Origin: Hypholoma sublateritium FD-334 SS-4
Lineage: Eukaryota; Basidiomycota; Agaricomycetes; Agaricales; Strophariaceae
Reading direction: 5' to 3'
Length of the DNA stretch: 64,000 nucleotides
Assembly: GCA_000827495.1 (NCBI GenBank)
Contig: KN817664.1
Span: 1-64,000 of the forward strand
Each line of letters opens with the position of its first letter. Within the stretch, counting starts at the first letter, position 1. Positions 11,302 to 21,429 of the stretch are shown here, piece by piece. The notes below the pieces were generated by a model. The model was not told the origin of the DNA and ran no database searches. It worked only from the letters and a program-made list of their open reading frames with translations. The position numbers and the translations under genes were made by a program.

Positions 11302-13423
11302 ATGTTGCCAACCACCGCTTTATATCTACTTTCGCTCGTTCCAACATTCGCTTCTGCGTACACATGGCCGTCACCACAATACGACGCTCTCGAAGGTCTT
11401 CTCTACGAAGGCCGCCGCTCTGATGGATCCAGTCTCGCCTCTCTCGTCCATCCCTGTCGGAAACGTACAGGAACTCTGGCTTCAATCGCCGCCGAATGGC
11501 TTCGCTTCGTAAGCACCTGTAGTGCAAAATTCATAGCTGCGTTGGGTGCTTATCTGCAGTCTCGCTACAGGCCTTCCATGATATGGCAACACATAATGTA
11601 GACGATGGTACTGGAGGGCTGGATGGATCAATTGTTTATGAGCTTGGTCGTGCGGAGGTACGGATCAAATCTAGCTCTGCTTGACGGGCTGTGCTGACCG
11701 GCCCTTCCAGAACTTTGGACTGGGCTTCAACCAGACCCTCAGCGACTTCGAGGCCTATCCCAACAAATTAGTCTCTCGTAGGTCGAGCTGCGTCGGGAGG
11801 TCGTTATATCGATTGATATTCTCTTTACAGGTGCTGATATCATTGCCATTGGTGCGATATTTGCCGTGTCAACATGTGGCGGGCCTATTATTCCCCTCAG
11901 TGCCGGACGCATTGATGTATGGCAAGGAGGAGAAACTGGCACACCTGAGCCACAGCAGGACCTCGCTACCCTCACTGAAAGTTTTAGAAAGCAGGGATTC
12001 AACCAGAGCGAGATGATCAAGCTGGTGGCCTGCGGGCACACAATGGGTGGAGTGAGGAGTTCTGACTTTCCCGCACTTGTGCCACCGAATGCAGCCTCTT
12101 CGGTTCCAGTCATTGATGACTTCGACACTACTATGGCCTTCGATAATGCCGTGTAAGTTTTATCTTACTACTAAGTGATATATAGTGGCTAATTTAGATA
12201 TTCAGTGTTAACGAATATCTCAATGGATCCACGCAAAACGTCCTTGTCATTACCTCTAACAAAACGATGGCATCTGATCTCCGTGTATTCGAGGCCGACA
12301 ACAACAGTACGATGCAAGGGTGAGCTTAACTTATCTGGGTCTAGTGTCCTTTCTGACATTGCTAAAATATAGCCTGACCGATGAATCCGTCTTTCAATCG
12401 GAATGCCAAGCTATACTGACTCGGATGTTGAACGTTGTTCCTACAAGCGTCAGTCTTACCGATGAAATCACTCTCCTCCCCGCCAAGGTCTCCGCTGCAC
12501 AATTGACTTTCGAGCAGAACAAGCTCGTGTTTAAATCCACTTTCCGAGTATGTATCCTACGATATTCAATATTGGATCACTCACTGATGATGATACAGTT
12601 GAGTCAAGCAATCAACGCTACGGTGAATGCAAACCGCAATGTCACAATGTTCTGGTGCGATAAGTACGGTGATAACCAAAACTGTGCTGGAAACACGAAC
12701 GGGGCTCTCTCGGTCAGCAAGACTACGGACGACCCCAATCTTTCGCCCGTGACCCTAGCGATGGGCCTCCGTTTCCTGGAATACAACTACGTGGTGCCAA
12801 TCAGCGGAAATGCATCTATCGCGAAGTTCTGGTTCTCGGTGAACGAGAATGACGGCAGCTCACCGACCGTGTACAACAATGGGGGCAGCGGGTATGTCCT
12901 CGACCAGGACCAAATCCTGTTTGTCCCCATGTCCAGCCACGTGGACGTTGTCTCGAACACAACTATCGCTCAGACCTATACCAACCGGGACGCGACAGCC
13001 TACACTCGTGTCTACACGCTCGTCGCAGCTGTGCGCGACAGCGCGAGCCCCTCGCGGGTGTACATCGACGGCACCGATGTCGCGGTGGCAGGCTTCCCAT
13101 ACCCCGTCAGCGCAACTGTGGACCTTACGCTGAACTCAAGCATCGCGTCGTTGGAAGGCTACTCGTTCTACACTGGGCAGATGCAGGACAGCGGCGTGCA
13201 GCTGACGATCGACCTGAACGCGGTTGGGACTGCACAGACGTACACACAGACGTTCATGGCGACGACACTGCTCGACAACACGCCGTATGTCGCACCGGGG
13301 ACGGTCACTTCGACGACATCCACATCAAGTACGACATCGAGCGCGACATCGCTCATGGTTGGCACGGCACGCGCTTTGGCTGTGGCCGTAGTTGGAGGGG
13401 CTCTGCTATGCATGTTCCTATGA
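11302..13423 (+). CDS. Secreted, GPI-type haem peroxidase
   Basis: Seven exons (11302-11508, 11571-11657, 11711-11777, 11831-12152, 12206-12319, 12373-12547, 12599-13423) give 598 residues. A signal peptide (MLPTTALYLLSLVPTFASA) precedes a plant/fungal-type peroxidase domain: distal Arg68 and His72 in LRFAFHD, proximal His190 in ACGHTMGG, and the NAVVNEYL helix typical of the fold. The last 270 residues form a separate beta-rich, Asn-glycosylation-rich region. The end is a Ser/Thr stretch and a hydrophobic tail (ALAVAVVGGALLCMFL), which suggests a GPI anchor. I see no lignin-peroxidase surface tryptophan or manganese site with confidence. It probably acts at the cell surface with hydrogen peroxide; the reducing substrate is unknown. 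Confidence 0.85.
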
Positions 13424-13976
13424 GCCTGGACATGGTAAATTGAAATGGACATCTGTTGTTATCGCACATTGGATCACTTATCTGCTCTGCACCGTTGGAC
13501 TCTGGACGCTACTCTCGTTAGTGGTAGAGTAATATTCGGTAGTATTCTATACCTATGCAGAGTTGAAGTACGACAAGTATATAGTAGTAATATATATCCC
13601 GGATTAGGGCTATCTGAAATGTACTCTCAAAAAATCGGCCAGGAATATTTGACATGCCCGGCCCCATACTCACGAGTCACGGTTGGGCGTAATTCCCCTA
13701 TTCAATAAAAGCGAAGAGTGACTTCATAGAGGGAAAAACACATTAGGAAAGGTATGAATTTTGTAGGTGGGCCCTGTGTTTTTCGAGTTTGGCGCCCATA
13801 ACCGTTAGCGCCCAATATTGTATCGATCGCTGACGTAATAGTATTGCCTAAACAGGTCAGAGCCTAGAATTTCCCACAAGGGCCCCCTTCCGCTGGCTTT
13901 CAATAATCCAGCTCTACAGTGCTTTACTCAGTCCCTAATTGCCTGTATATAATTTTCATCCCCATAACACACCAAA
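13424..13976. other. Intergenic stretch with SWI5 promoter
   Basis: Separates the peroxidase from the SWI5-like gene. An AT-rich TGTATATAATTTTC lies about 30 bases before the SWI5 ATG. No gene was recognised. Confidence 0.5.
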
Positions 13977-14532
13977 ATGCATGCCTCTATATCTGCTAAG
14001 GTATGCTCATGGATCACACTCCAGCAGATATAAAATCACTGTTGATGGCGGGTCCAGGCTGACCTTATTCTATCATTAGAATCAAAAGGCGCGCGCCATC
14101 GCGCTCCAGCTGGAAATCGATAAATTGCAAGCACAACTTGGGTGAATGACCTCTGATTGAGGATATACTTGATCCATGATGTAAACAATCAACTAAACAC
14201 TGCGATAGGGAGAAGGAGGACGCTGAAAAGATAGTGAAGCGGCACATCGAGCTGTTGCACCAGTATAACGAAGCAAAAGATGCTGCTCAGGTTCGTCGAT
14301 GCATTCTGTAGTCAAGGAAAAGTAGGCTTAATTGTCATTCTTGGAATTCTCCTTGAAATTGGGCGCATATATTCACTAGATTTTAATCGGTCGGGTACGC
14401 TCAGTCTCAAACTTCTGTATTGGTCGTCCTATACGCTCATGTTGCTTTTGCTCACGACTTCAGCTTGCATCCATTAAGCAAATCACAATCAGACAAATAC
14501 ACGAAGATTATGGCCTAGGAGCTGATGATTAA
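13977..14532 (+). CDS. DNA recombination and repair factor Swi5
   Basis: Exons 13977-14000, 14080-14141, 14209-14290, 14380-14394 and 14464-14532 encode 83 residues. The protein has a leading coiled-coil part (ALQLEIDKLQAQL) and the family core HIELLHQYNEAKD, then QILIGRLA and a closing IHEDYGL. Swi5 pairs with Sfr1 to assist Rad51 (and Dmc1) strand exchange in the nucleus. The fourth exon is only 15 nt and encodes exactly ILIGR, the five residues needed to complete the conserved core; it is framed by an AG acceptor and a GTACGC donor, both in phase 0. Skipping it keeps the frame but removes the motif. The first exon is also short (8 codons). Confidence 0.85.
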
Positions 14533-14933
14533 TCGATGGGGGAGGGTATTTAATCGAGCGGGTGGATGCGCTTGACGCGGACTTTCGTGGCGATAGCCCT
14601 AAGTTCCGAAAGTGTATATCCCTTCAATCCTTCGTAAAGACCCAAAGAAAAATCGGTATTCTGCGTCAAAGTTCGATATCAATATCTGTTATTTTATGTA
14701 AACGATCCTTGGTCTTGCTCTGCCAGCGAGAATCAGCCACGTCCAAGCCACGTCCTACACTTGGAGCAATGGCCGGCATATCGGGCCGTTCGATTCGGTG
14801 AAGCTATGCTGCCGACTCTTGGCCGAATTGGTGCTGTTCCGGGCGGCGAGCAACTTGACTGGCATCTACTCCTACTGGCTTACCCTTGGCAGACATCTTG
14901 ACTGCCATCTTCTCTCATGTTTCTACCATTACC
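14533..14933. other. Intergenic stretch before ATG15
   Basis: Contains the 3' end of the SWI5-like gene and the presumed ATG15 promoter. No other feature was seen. Confidence 0.5.
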
Positions 14934-16647
14934 ATGCTGCCTTCATCTTTACTTCTAGCCGTTCTCCTTCTGCTACCTGCCCAATCATTTGGTGCTCAGC
15001 AAGTATCATTCTCGTCGCATCTTCAGCTTGACTTGCAAGAGCCCCCCGGGCAGGATCAACCTTGGTTCAAGCCTTCAGTTACATACCCGCTTCCACCTAA
15101 TGTGGCGGAGCTTCAGACAAAACCGACGACTGTATATCGCCCTCGCTCGCTCGATGCGTTCCATCGGGCGAGGCTTCTATCCCTGCAGCACGAGCAAAGT
15201 GATATACAGCCAGTGATATGGGACAGTCTCGAAGTAGAAGGACCGGATATCAGCAACTTGAACACGATAACTCAGCTGGCACGGATGTCAGCGAATGCAT
15301 ACGCACTTCCAGGCCAGAAAAACTGGTACGAAGTAGATGCAGCGTGGAACAGGGTAAGTGGTTCACTATGCGGCCTCCGTATTCCTCACCTAATGTTAGT
15401 CAGAGCTTCCCGTTTGGATGGGAGGAATCAGACGGCTTTCGAGGACACGTATTCCTATCTTCGGACAATTCAACCATTGTTCTGTCTATCAAGGGCACCA
15501 CCCTCCAGGGCCCAACCTCCAAACTCGACAAGTTCAATGATAACTTGTGCGCAGCTGCGGCTCTAAGCTACCCATTCCGGATAATTAACTGATCTGTATC
15601 GACTGGCAGATTGTTCTCCTGCTGCTGCGCACGAGTTGATATCTCGTGGATATTTCGGACTGTCTGCGATTGCTACAGTGGCGGTTATAAATGCGACAGC
15701 AAATGCCTCACACACGCACTTGTCGAGGACAGTCTGTTTTATTCCATCGGCGTCGTCAGTACCATATGCGTCTATATATATTCATCGTCTGACTGTCCAG
15801 GCAGAAACTCCTAGACGATCTCCTCCAAATATATCCGCAGTCAAATGTCTGGCTCGTAGGGCACTCCCTAGGAGGCGCGCTGGCGAGTCTCTTGGGCGCC
15901 ACCTACGGCCTTCCAGCGGTGACGTTCGAATCGCCAGGTGAGCGTCTCGCCGCGTCACGCCTCCACCTCCCTCTGCCGCCACCTCTTGTCCTCCAACCGC
16001 CCGCGCCGCCCGCCGAGCCTCTGAACTTCTGGCACCTGCCGCACTTCCGTTTCCCGTGGACGCACAGCCCCCCGGACGACCCGCCCGTCTCCGCCCCGCC
16101 GTCACCCGTGCCCTCCCCGCCGCCGTCGCAGTACCCCGTCGCAACGACACACGTGTACCACAACGCGGACCCGATCCCGCAGGGAAGCTGCACAGGCATC
16201 GGCTCGCCCTGCGCACAGGCTGGGTACGCCCTCGAGACGCGCTGCCACCTGGGGCAGAGTATCATATTCGACGCGGTCAACGTGCTTGACTGGTCGGTGG
16301 ACGTGCGGAAGCATACAATTAAGGAAGTGGTGCACAATGTGCTGGAGGCGGATGTGTGGTGGGGCGACGGACCGGAGCCACAGGGCGTTTTTGATGCGTT
16401 TTGGTGGTGGGGGAAGCACAGTCGATCAGAAGAAGAGGAGAAGGAGGAAAAGAAAGAGAAGGAGAGGAAGAAGAGGCGGAATGCAGAAGGGAATGTGCCA
16501 TCACCCATAATCGAAACGGATTGCATTGTACGTTTGACACTCTTGATGTCAGGTTTTCTGATCGATGTTATTTCTTCACAGGATTGCTTCAAGTGGGAAT
16601 TTGGCGAGTTCAAGAAAGATAAAGACAAGTCTGAGAAATCTTTCTAG
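14934..16647 (+). CDS. Autophagic phospholipase ATG15
   Basis: Exons 14934-15353, 15404-15546, 15610-15754, 15805-16527 and 16582-16647 encode 498 residues. A hydrophobic signal anchor (SSLLLAVLLLLPAQSFG) starts the protein, as in ATG15, which reaches the vacuole by the multivesicular-body route and breaks down autophagic bodies. Family marks are KGTTLQGP, LFSCCCARV, VCDCYS, the lipase elbow GHSLGG with the nucleophile near Ser257, FESPGERLAA, THVYHNADPI and the cysteine pairs near the end. A Pro-rich insert of about 50 residues separates RLHLP from THVYH, and a Glu/Lys-rich stretch precedes the last exon; both are longer than in yeasts. Splice choice at the third intron is slightly uncertain. 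Confidence 0.92.
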
Positions 16648-16728
16648 TCATTGCTGTTTATTGTACGGACTGGGCCTAGAGGAGTTGTTGTACGTTCGAA
16701 TTGGTGGAAAGGGATGTATAGTATTGTA

Positions 16729-16857
16729 AACTTGAGCGCATTGTACTATAGATGGAATAGAGCATTCTGACTCGGAGAGGCGTGGAAGCTAGATACGTGC
16801 CACACGATTTAGATACAAACGGAGACATTGTTGAGAACAGTACAGTAAGTAAACTAC
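16729..16857. repeat. Dispersed repeat, copy 1
   Basis: About 130 bases match 19153-19292 in the same orientation, with shared blocks such as GATGGAATAGAGC, CTCGGAGAGG, GATTTAGATACA and CAGTACAGTAAGTAAACTAC. The copies differ by substitutions and small indels. No terminal repeats or target-site duplication were evident. It may be a fragment of a larger repeat family. Confidence 0.65.
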
Positions 16858-17895
16858 TCACTCCAACCACGCGGAGACTGCTTGCTCTTTGAATATTAGA
16901 TAGACTGGCGCTGTGACAGTAGAAAACAGAAATGTGCGATATTTTTCGAGGACTTTCCTCCAGGTGATCCAGAAACAGCACACGGTGAAATTCGAATTCC
17001 GTGTTTGTTCTGAGTCGTAGTAGACTCGGAAAAACTTGAGAAAAAACATACACAGTGTGACAGGTATCTTGCTTATGACATATCCCGAGAACTGCGAAGC
17101 GGCTTCGACATTTAGCGCCCATACTATAAGTAGTACATCGTTTTGTTTTACGACTGGAAAAAAATGAGAGATTGAATTACTGTGCGTAAATGGGATCGCC
17201 GCATGCGGTAATATATTACCCACTGATAGCCGTGGGGCGAGGAGGCACACCACCTATAATTAGCATTTTTACTAAATTTTTTACAGCCAAGGTGGGATTT
17301 GGTCGCACTCGGATAGCCTTGTCGTCCAAAGTGGTGGATAGCGCTGGCAGGGACAATAAATGAAGACAGACCATCGAATAAGGTGGCGTAAATTGTAGTA
17401 GCTTAGAGCGATCCGAGTTCGGAGTAAGTTCTCCCTGCAGACCGGGTCCGGTGCAGTAGTCACATCTTGGGTGAAGTTTGAAAAGTTCACAGCACATCCG
17501 GTTAGCACCCCACCCATTCCTAAGGCTTCTTTTCCTGGTCCTTGGGAAAGTGCGATGCAATTCATCAGTAAAAAAGTTGCAGTTCCGATCCAGAAGGAAG
17601 AATGAGTCACTTGGGCTGTTACGCTATTATTAGAAACTAACATCAGGCGTCTATTGGCACTTGATTATCAGGGTTCAGTACTTCATCACTCAATAGACGC
17701 CCAGATCTGACTGTCGCTAATTTGTCGGTTACTCTCGTTTGAATTTCACATACAATTGCCTGACCTTTCAGGCGTTCTAACATGACGAATGTTCTTCACA
17801 CGTCTACGCTTCCATGTCATTCTATATCAAATACTCTCAACATCACACTCCGAGCCCCAGAAGTCCCTGTTGCTCAGCGGATATACTAAAATCGT

Positions 17896-17921
17896 CCTGA
17901 CTTTTTCCTGACTTTTTCCTG
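17896..17921 (+). repeat. Short tandem duplication
   Basis: Two perfect 11-base units (CCTGACTTTTT) are followed by the first four bases of a third. It lies about 80 bases before the ATG of the secreted gene at 18001 and just ahead of its TATA-like box, so it may be a promoter element. Confidence 0.6.
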
Positions 17922-17940
17922 GACTCAGAGGAACCCATTT

Positions 17941-17950
17941 CTATATAATG
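17941..17950 (+). promoter_or_regulatory. TATA-like box of the DUF5648 gene
   Basis: CTATATAATG lies about 55 bases before the ATG at 18001, a position suitable for a TATA box with a short leader. Confidence 0.5.
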
Positions 17951-18000
17951 ACCTGTCAAGTTTACAACCACTCCAGAACTTCTCTACCAATTCCACATAC

Positions 18001-18705
18001 ATGAAAATGAAGAGCATCTTCACTGTTTTTGTGGCTTTCTTCCTGAGTCATATCTCAGCCACTTGCTTCACCACGATGGAGGTACACAATATTCTAATCC
18101 CTGGTTTCATTATCGTCTACTGATCCTTCAAATTTCCAGCCCAGAGAAGCTGAAACTTGCGCAGATCCAAGCCTCGCTTCCCTATACATATCAGTATTCA
18201 GCTCAACCAGAACAGCGCATGTTATTCGATCTCAAACAGACATGATTGCCGCTGACACAACTAACGGTAACACCGATAACTGGCAATTCCAAGGCCCATC
18301 ATTTCTCGCCTGGATCACCCCCCAAGAATTCACTGTCCCTTTCTACCAACTCACCAGTCCTGCTACCGGAGCCAAGAGCGATTTCATTTTCCTACCTGCG
18401 GTTAATAGCAGTGCCCCTACTGCCCCCGGATTCAGTGTCCAGGGGATAGTTGGGTATGCCTATTCGACGCAAATCTGTGGCAGCGTACCACTTTTTTCTG
18501 CGTCCAATGCCGCCGCAGCTGATCATTGGTGGACAACAAGTCAGAGCGACCACGACGCGTTGCTCGCAACTGAGACTGGGTGGGTCGATGCAGGAATTCC
18601 TTTCTATGTGTTACCGTTGGGTATGTCTTTTCATTATTGTCTTGAGTTCTACATCCATCCCTGAGCTCATTCCTTTTAGCTTCAAGTTGTACTTGCTCAG
18701 TTTGA
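18001..18705 (+). CDS. Small secreted DUF5648-type protein
   Basis: Exons 18001-18081, 18140-18620 and 18680-18705 give 195 residues. The start (MKMKSIFTVFVAFFLSHISA) is a clear signal peptide. The mature part has the repeated layout of DUF5648 proteins: a first weak repeat around HVIRSQTDM, then GSVPLFSAS, DHWWTTSQSDHDAL and GWVDAGIPFYVLPL, patterns also seen in secreted fungal lectin-like and bacterial carbohydrate-associated proteins. The last exon adds only eight residues (ASSCTCSV), so the stop lies just behind a short cysteine pair. It likely acts outside the cell; ligand and role are unknown. Confidence 0.75.
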
Positions 18706-19360
18706 GCTGGTGCTGGACCTTTCGGCCGCCGTTCTTACGGTCCTTTTTAACATATAAATTTCAATTCGGGGCTCTTCAATCTTGTATACACGATAAAGAT
18801 GCTTTTACTGCTTATCGCTTTGACATTCACAAATTTGGTAATTGCAATTTAGTCTTTTCATTTTATGGCCATGTTCTACTCCTCCGATTTTTTGAAATGT
18901 TTTAATGTAAATCCCGCAACCGGTTGGCAACTGGTCTGTCTGCCTGAATGTAATATATATATATTCCCGATATCAACACTTCTGGGGTGAACGCAGGCGC
19001 GCGTGCGTCGCGGTACTAGTACTAAGTAGCGCGTGCGAATTCAATGGAGGCGCTCTGCGGACCAAGCGCTCAGCACGCACACGCGCGGCGGCACGGCGCA
19101 AACATTTATGTGCGCGCCGAGCGTCCTTTAGTGCGCTTTCTACATGTGCAGCAGACTTGAACAAACGCATTGCACTTTGATGGAATAGAGCGTTTCAACT
19201 CGGAGAGGTGTGGGAGCTGGATAAATGTTTGATTTAGATACAGACGGAGGGGTCAACATATTTTCACGAAAGCAGTACAGTAAGTAAACTACATTGTCCG
19301 TGGCCTGAGTGGCCGAGATACAGTATCTACTAGTACTTCTGATTTGGCGAGTCTGACTAT
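18706..19360. other. Intergenic stretch with a dispersed repeat
   Basis: Contains an alternating TATATATA run near 18952-18963, a GC-rich patch near 19000-19130 and repeat copy 2. No gene was recognised. Confidence 0.5.
19153..19292. repeat. Dispersed repeat, copy 2
   Basis: Second copy of the element at 16729-16857, in the same orientation and about 2.4 kb away. Both copies end in the same CAGTACAGTAAGTAAACTAC block. The pair brackets the secreted DUF5648 gene, so the gene could have been moved or duplicated with its flanks. Confidence 0.65.
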
Positions 19361-20620
19361 CTAGTGCGATTCTTCTTGTTCGCGTGCACGGCAGTAAGAG
19401 ATGGGTATATTTCCCCAGCCGATCCTGGCGCGATGATGGACCTTGCCCCAAGGCAAGTTCTTATGTTCGGTGAACAACTTGTTGAGCATTCCCCGCTTGC
19501 CCTTCTTATAGGCGTCCCATGCAGCTGGGAAGCCCCTCAGGAGGGATTTAGGGAGCGAATTGCTGTATAGGCCGACAGTACTGATCACCCTCTCTCGCGG
19601 GCCCCAGCGACACTCAAGCAATGCAATAAGCAGAGATATAGCAACCTCTGACTCCATGCTGTAGTCGAAGATGTTCAACACACGCAAGGGCTCATCGGAA
19701 GCCCTGCGATTCAAGAAGCCTTTAAGGCGCTCTATCGTCCGTATTGTCACGGGTGCGATTGTGAGTTGCAGGCTCTGCAATGCTGGACACGTAAACGGCT
19801 CCAGAACGGTACTTACATCGAAATCCGCGATGCGGACACGAAGACTCTTTAGGTGCGGCAATTCAATGGCACCGAAATCCCAAACGACCTGCAGTTCTTT
19901 CCCTTCCGAAATGTCTTCCTGAACCACGTTGAAAAACATCATGTCTTCCGCGCGCGAGCAGAAACGCAGTAGAGAGACACAGTCAAGCTCGGTGACGATC
20001 ATCGTGAACGTCATACATCGCAGGCGCGCGAAGATTGGCGCGCCGTATATTCCCAGATATGGAGTGTCGGATGCGCGAAGAGCAACGGCCTTGACGCTGT
20101 TAGGGTCAGTAGCAGTGAATATCATGCTAAGAATCGGTTCACTTCCTTGCAGTGTGACGTCTTGAACCTTTTCATGAAAGGCATATATTGTAGCGAACGC
20201 TGCCTCTATAATTTCTGTTGGCCACTGGAAAAGTTTGAAGCTCACCGACACCGAGGAGATATCAGAGATCCACGCTCTTAATAGTACTTTCATTGTGCGG
20301 ACGTCTACATTTAGACGCTCCACCTCTTGTGAGCCTTCGGTATGGTAGGATACACAGAGGGGTGATGCCGACCCCACCTCGAATCCTTCGCAGAGTAACC
20401 AGAAGTAACGATAAGCCTGAGTATATCGTGGTCCTGTGGAAAGAAGAATGAAGTCAGTTTCTGTATTTGCTGTTGTGTTAACGATGGGAGATGGTTTTGA
20501 GACGCTTGCAAGGGACGTTGTGGACCTGTCCTCCACGTCCCTTGCCATTCCCTCTGGGAATGGATTTCGCATAGTCGGCGTGGTGTGACCACTGGAGACT
20601 ATACTCTCTGCTGAAGCCAT
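19361..20620 (-). CDS. Hypothetical leucine-rich protein
   Basis: One uninterrupted minus-strand frame of about 419 residues, starting MASAESIVSSGHTTP. The same frame stays open for 40 more residues up to 20740, but a TATATAA-like box near 20745-20752 would place transcription start after that upstream ATG, so the inner ATG was chosen. The middle and C-terminal parts have repeating Leu/Val spacing (LPHLKSLRV, CPALQSLQLTI, LRVLNIFDY), like the leucine-rich parts of agaricomycete F-box proteins, but no F-box was seen. The end is basic. Function is unknown. Confidence 0.65.
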   Translation of the reverse strand: MASAESIVSSGHTTPTMRNPFPEGMARDVEDRSTTSLASVSKPSPIVNTTANTETDFILLSTGPRYTQAYRYFWLLCEGFEVGSASPLCVSYHTEGSQEVERLNVDVRTMKVLLRAWISDISSVSVSFKLFQWPTEIIEAAFATIYAFHEKVQDVTLQGSEPILSMIFTATDPNSVKAVALRASDTPYLGIYGAPIFARLRCMTFTMIVTELDCVSLLRFCSRAEDMMFFNVVQEDISEGKELQVVWDFGAIELPHLKSLRVRIADFDVSTVLEPFTCPALQSLQLTIAPVTIRTIERLKGFLNRRASDEPLRVLNIFDYSMESEVAISLLIALLECRWGPRERVISTVGLYSNSLPKSLLRGFPAAWDAYKKGKRGMLNKLFTEHKNLPWGKVHHRARIGWGNIPISYCRAREQEESH

Positions 20621-21429
20621 ATTAATTCGAAGTAGGAGGCCTGCAGGAGCAAAACGTTTGGTTGAAGTGGCGGATGTGGCACGCGTCGATTGAGGAGCGG
20701 ATGGGTGAAGGAGATATCTATGCTCGTCTGTACTTTGCAAGAGGCCTTATATACTATTTAACACGCACCGCCACTGTGCCACTCAGCCGGTCGAGGGCCA
20801 CTTTTTGCTTTGTACACCATGCCACCTTGATGCCACCTACGCCAAGGCCCGTCCCTTTGCGTTGGTTTTTGATTCGATACAGGAGCGTACAAAAGTATAA
20901 GGGATACTTCTATCTTGAGCATAGATGGAATACTGCTTGCTACCCAACCAAAAAATTGCGACGCAGAGAGGGTGCAGCAAGATCAGAGTTGAGAGCAAGG
21001 GTGTTGGGGCCAACTTCTTCTAAGTGACTGCTGCACTGCGGCTATTGCGGAGTTTGAATGTAATAAAAGCTTTGTCCGAGTGAGGGAAGGTGGGCGACGC
21101 GCCTAATTATTTGAACTTGCACACAAGTTTCGCAAAAAAAAATGTTGAACATAATTTCCCATGCAGCGATTAGGCGTCAATTTTTGGCATGTCAGATATA
21201 GCTATCGGGTCATACGCAAAACAATTGACTTCATTAATCGGCGGAGAGTTTTTTGAACGATCACGTGTACACTACGAAATATACTTTGCCTGTGCGATTT
21301 TTGTATCTAACGGTAATAACCGACATAACCCGACTTGTGAAGACTTGCGACCGACGCCCACCACCCATTTTCTGTGGTCTATACCTGTGGTAGCTTTCTC
21401 TCTAAAATAAGACGATATCGCTGCAGGCC
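20621..21429. other. Divergent promoter region
   Basis: Lies between the leucine-rich minus-strand gene and the WDR53-like plus-strand gene. A TATATAA-like box near 20745-20752 reads toward the minus-strand gene. No further gene was seen. Confidence 0.5.

Larger units (their letters stand above)
16648..18000. other. Intergenic stretch with a dispersed repeat
   Basis: No protein-like gene is visible on either strand. It holds one copy of the repeat shared with 19153-19292, a short tandem duplication and a TATA-like box just upstream of the gene at 18001. Confidence 0.5.

Noticed and set aside
15782..16628. Long minus-strand frames opposite ATG15
   Set aside because: They are shadows of the GC-rich, Pro-coding part of ATG15 on the other strand.
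19307..19370. tRNA-like opening (GGCCTGAGTGGCCGAGA)
   Set aside because: No acceptor-stem pairing, T-loop GTTCGA box or anticodon arm follows at proper spacing.
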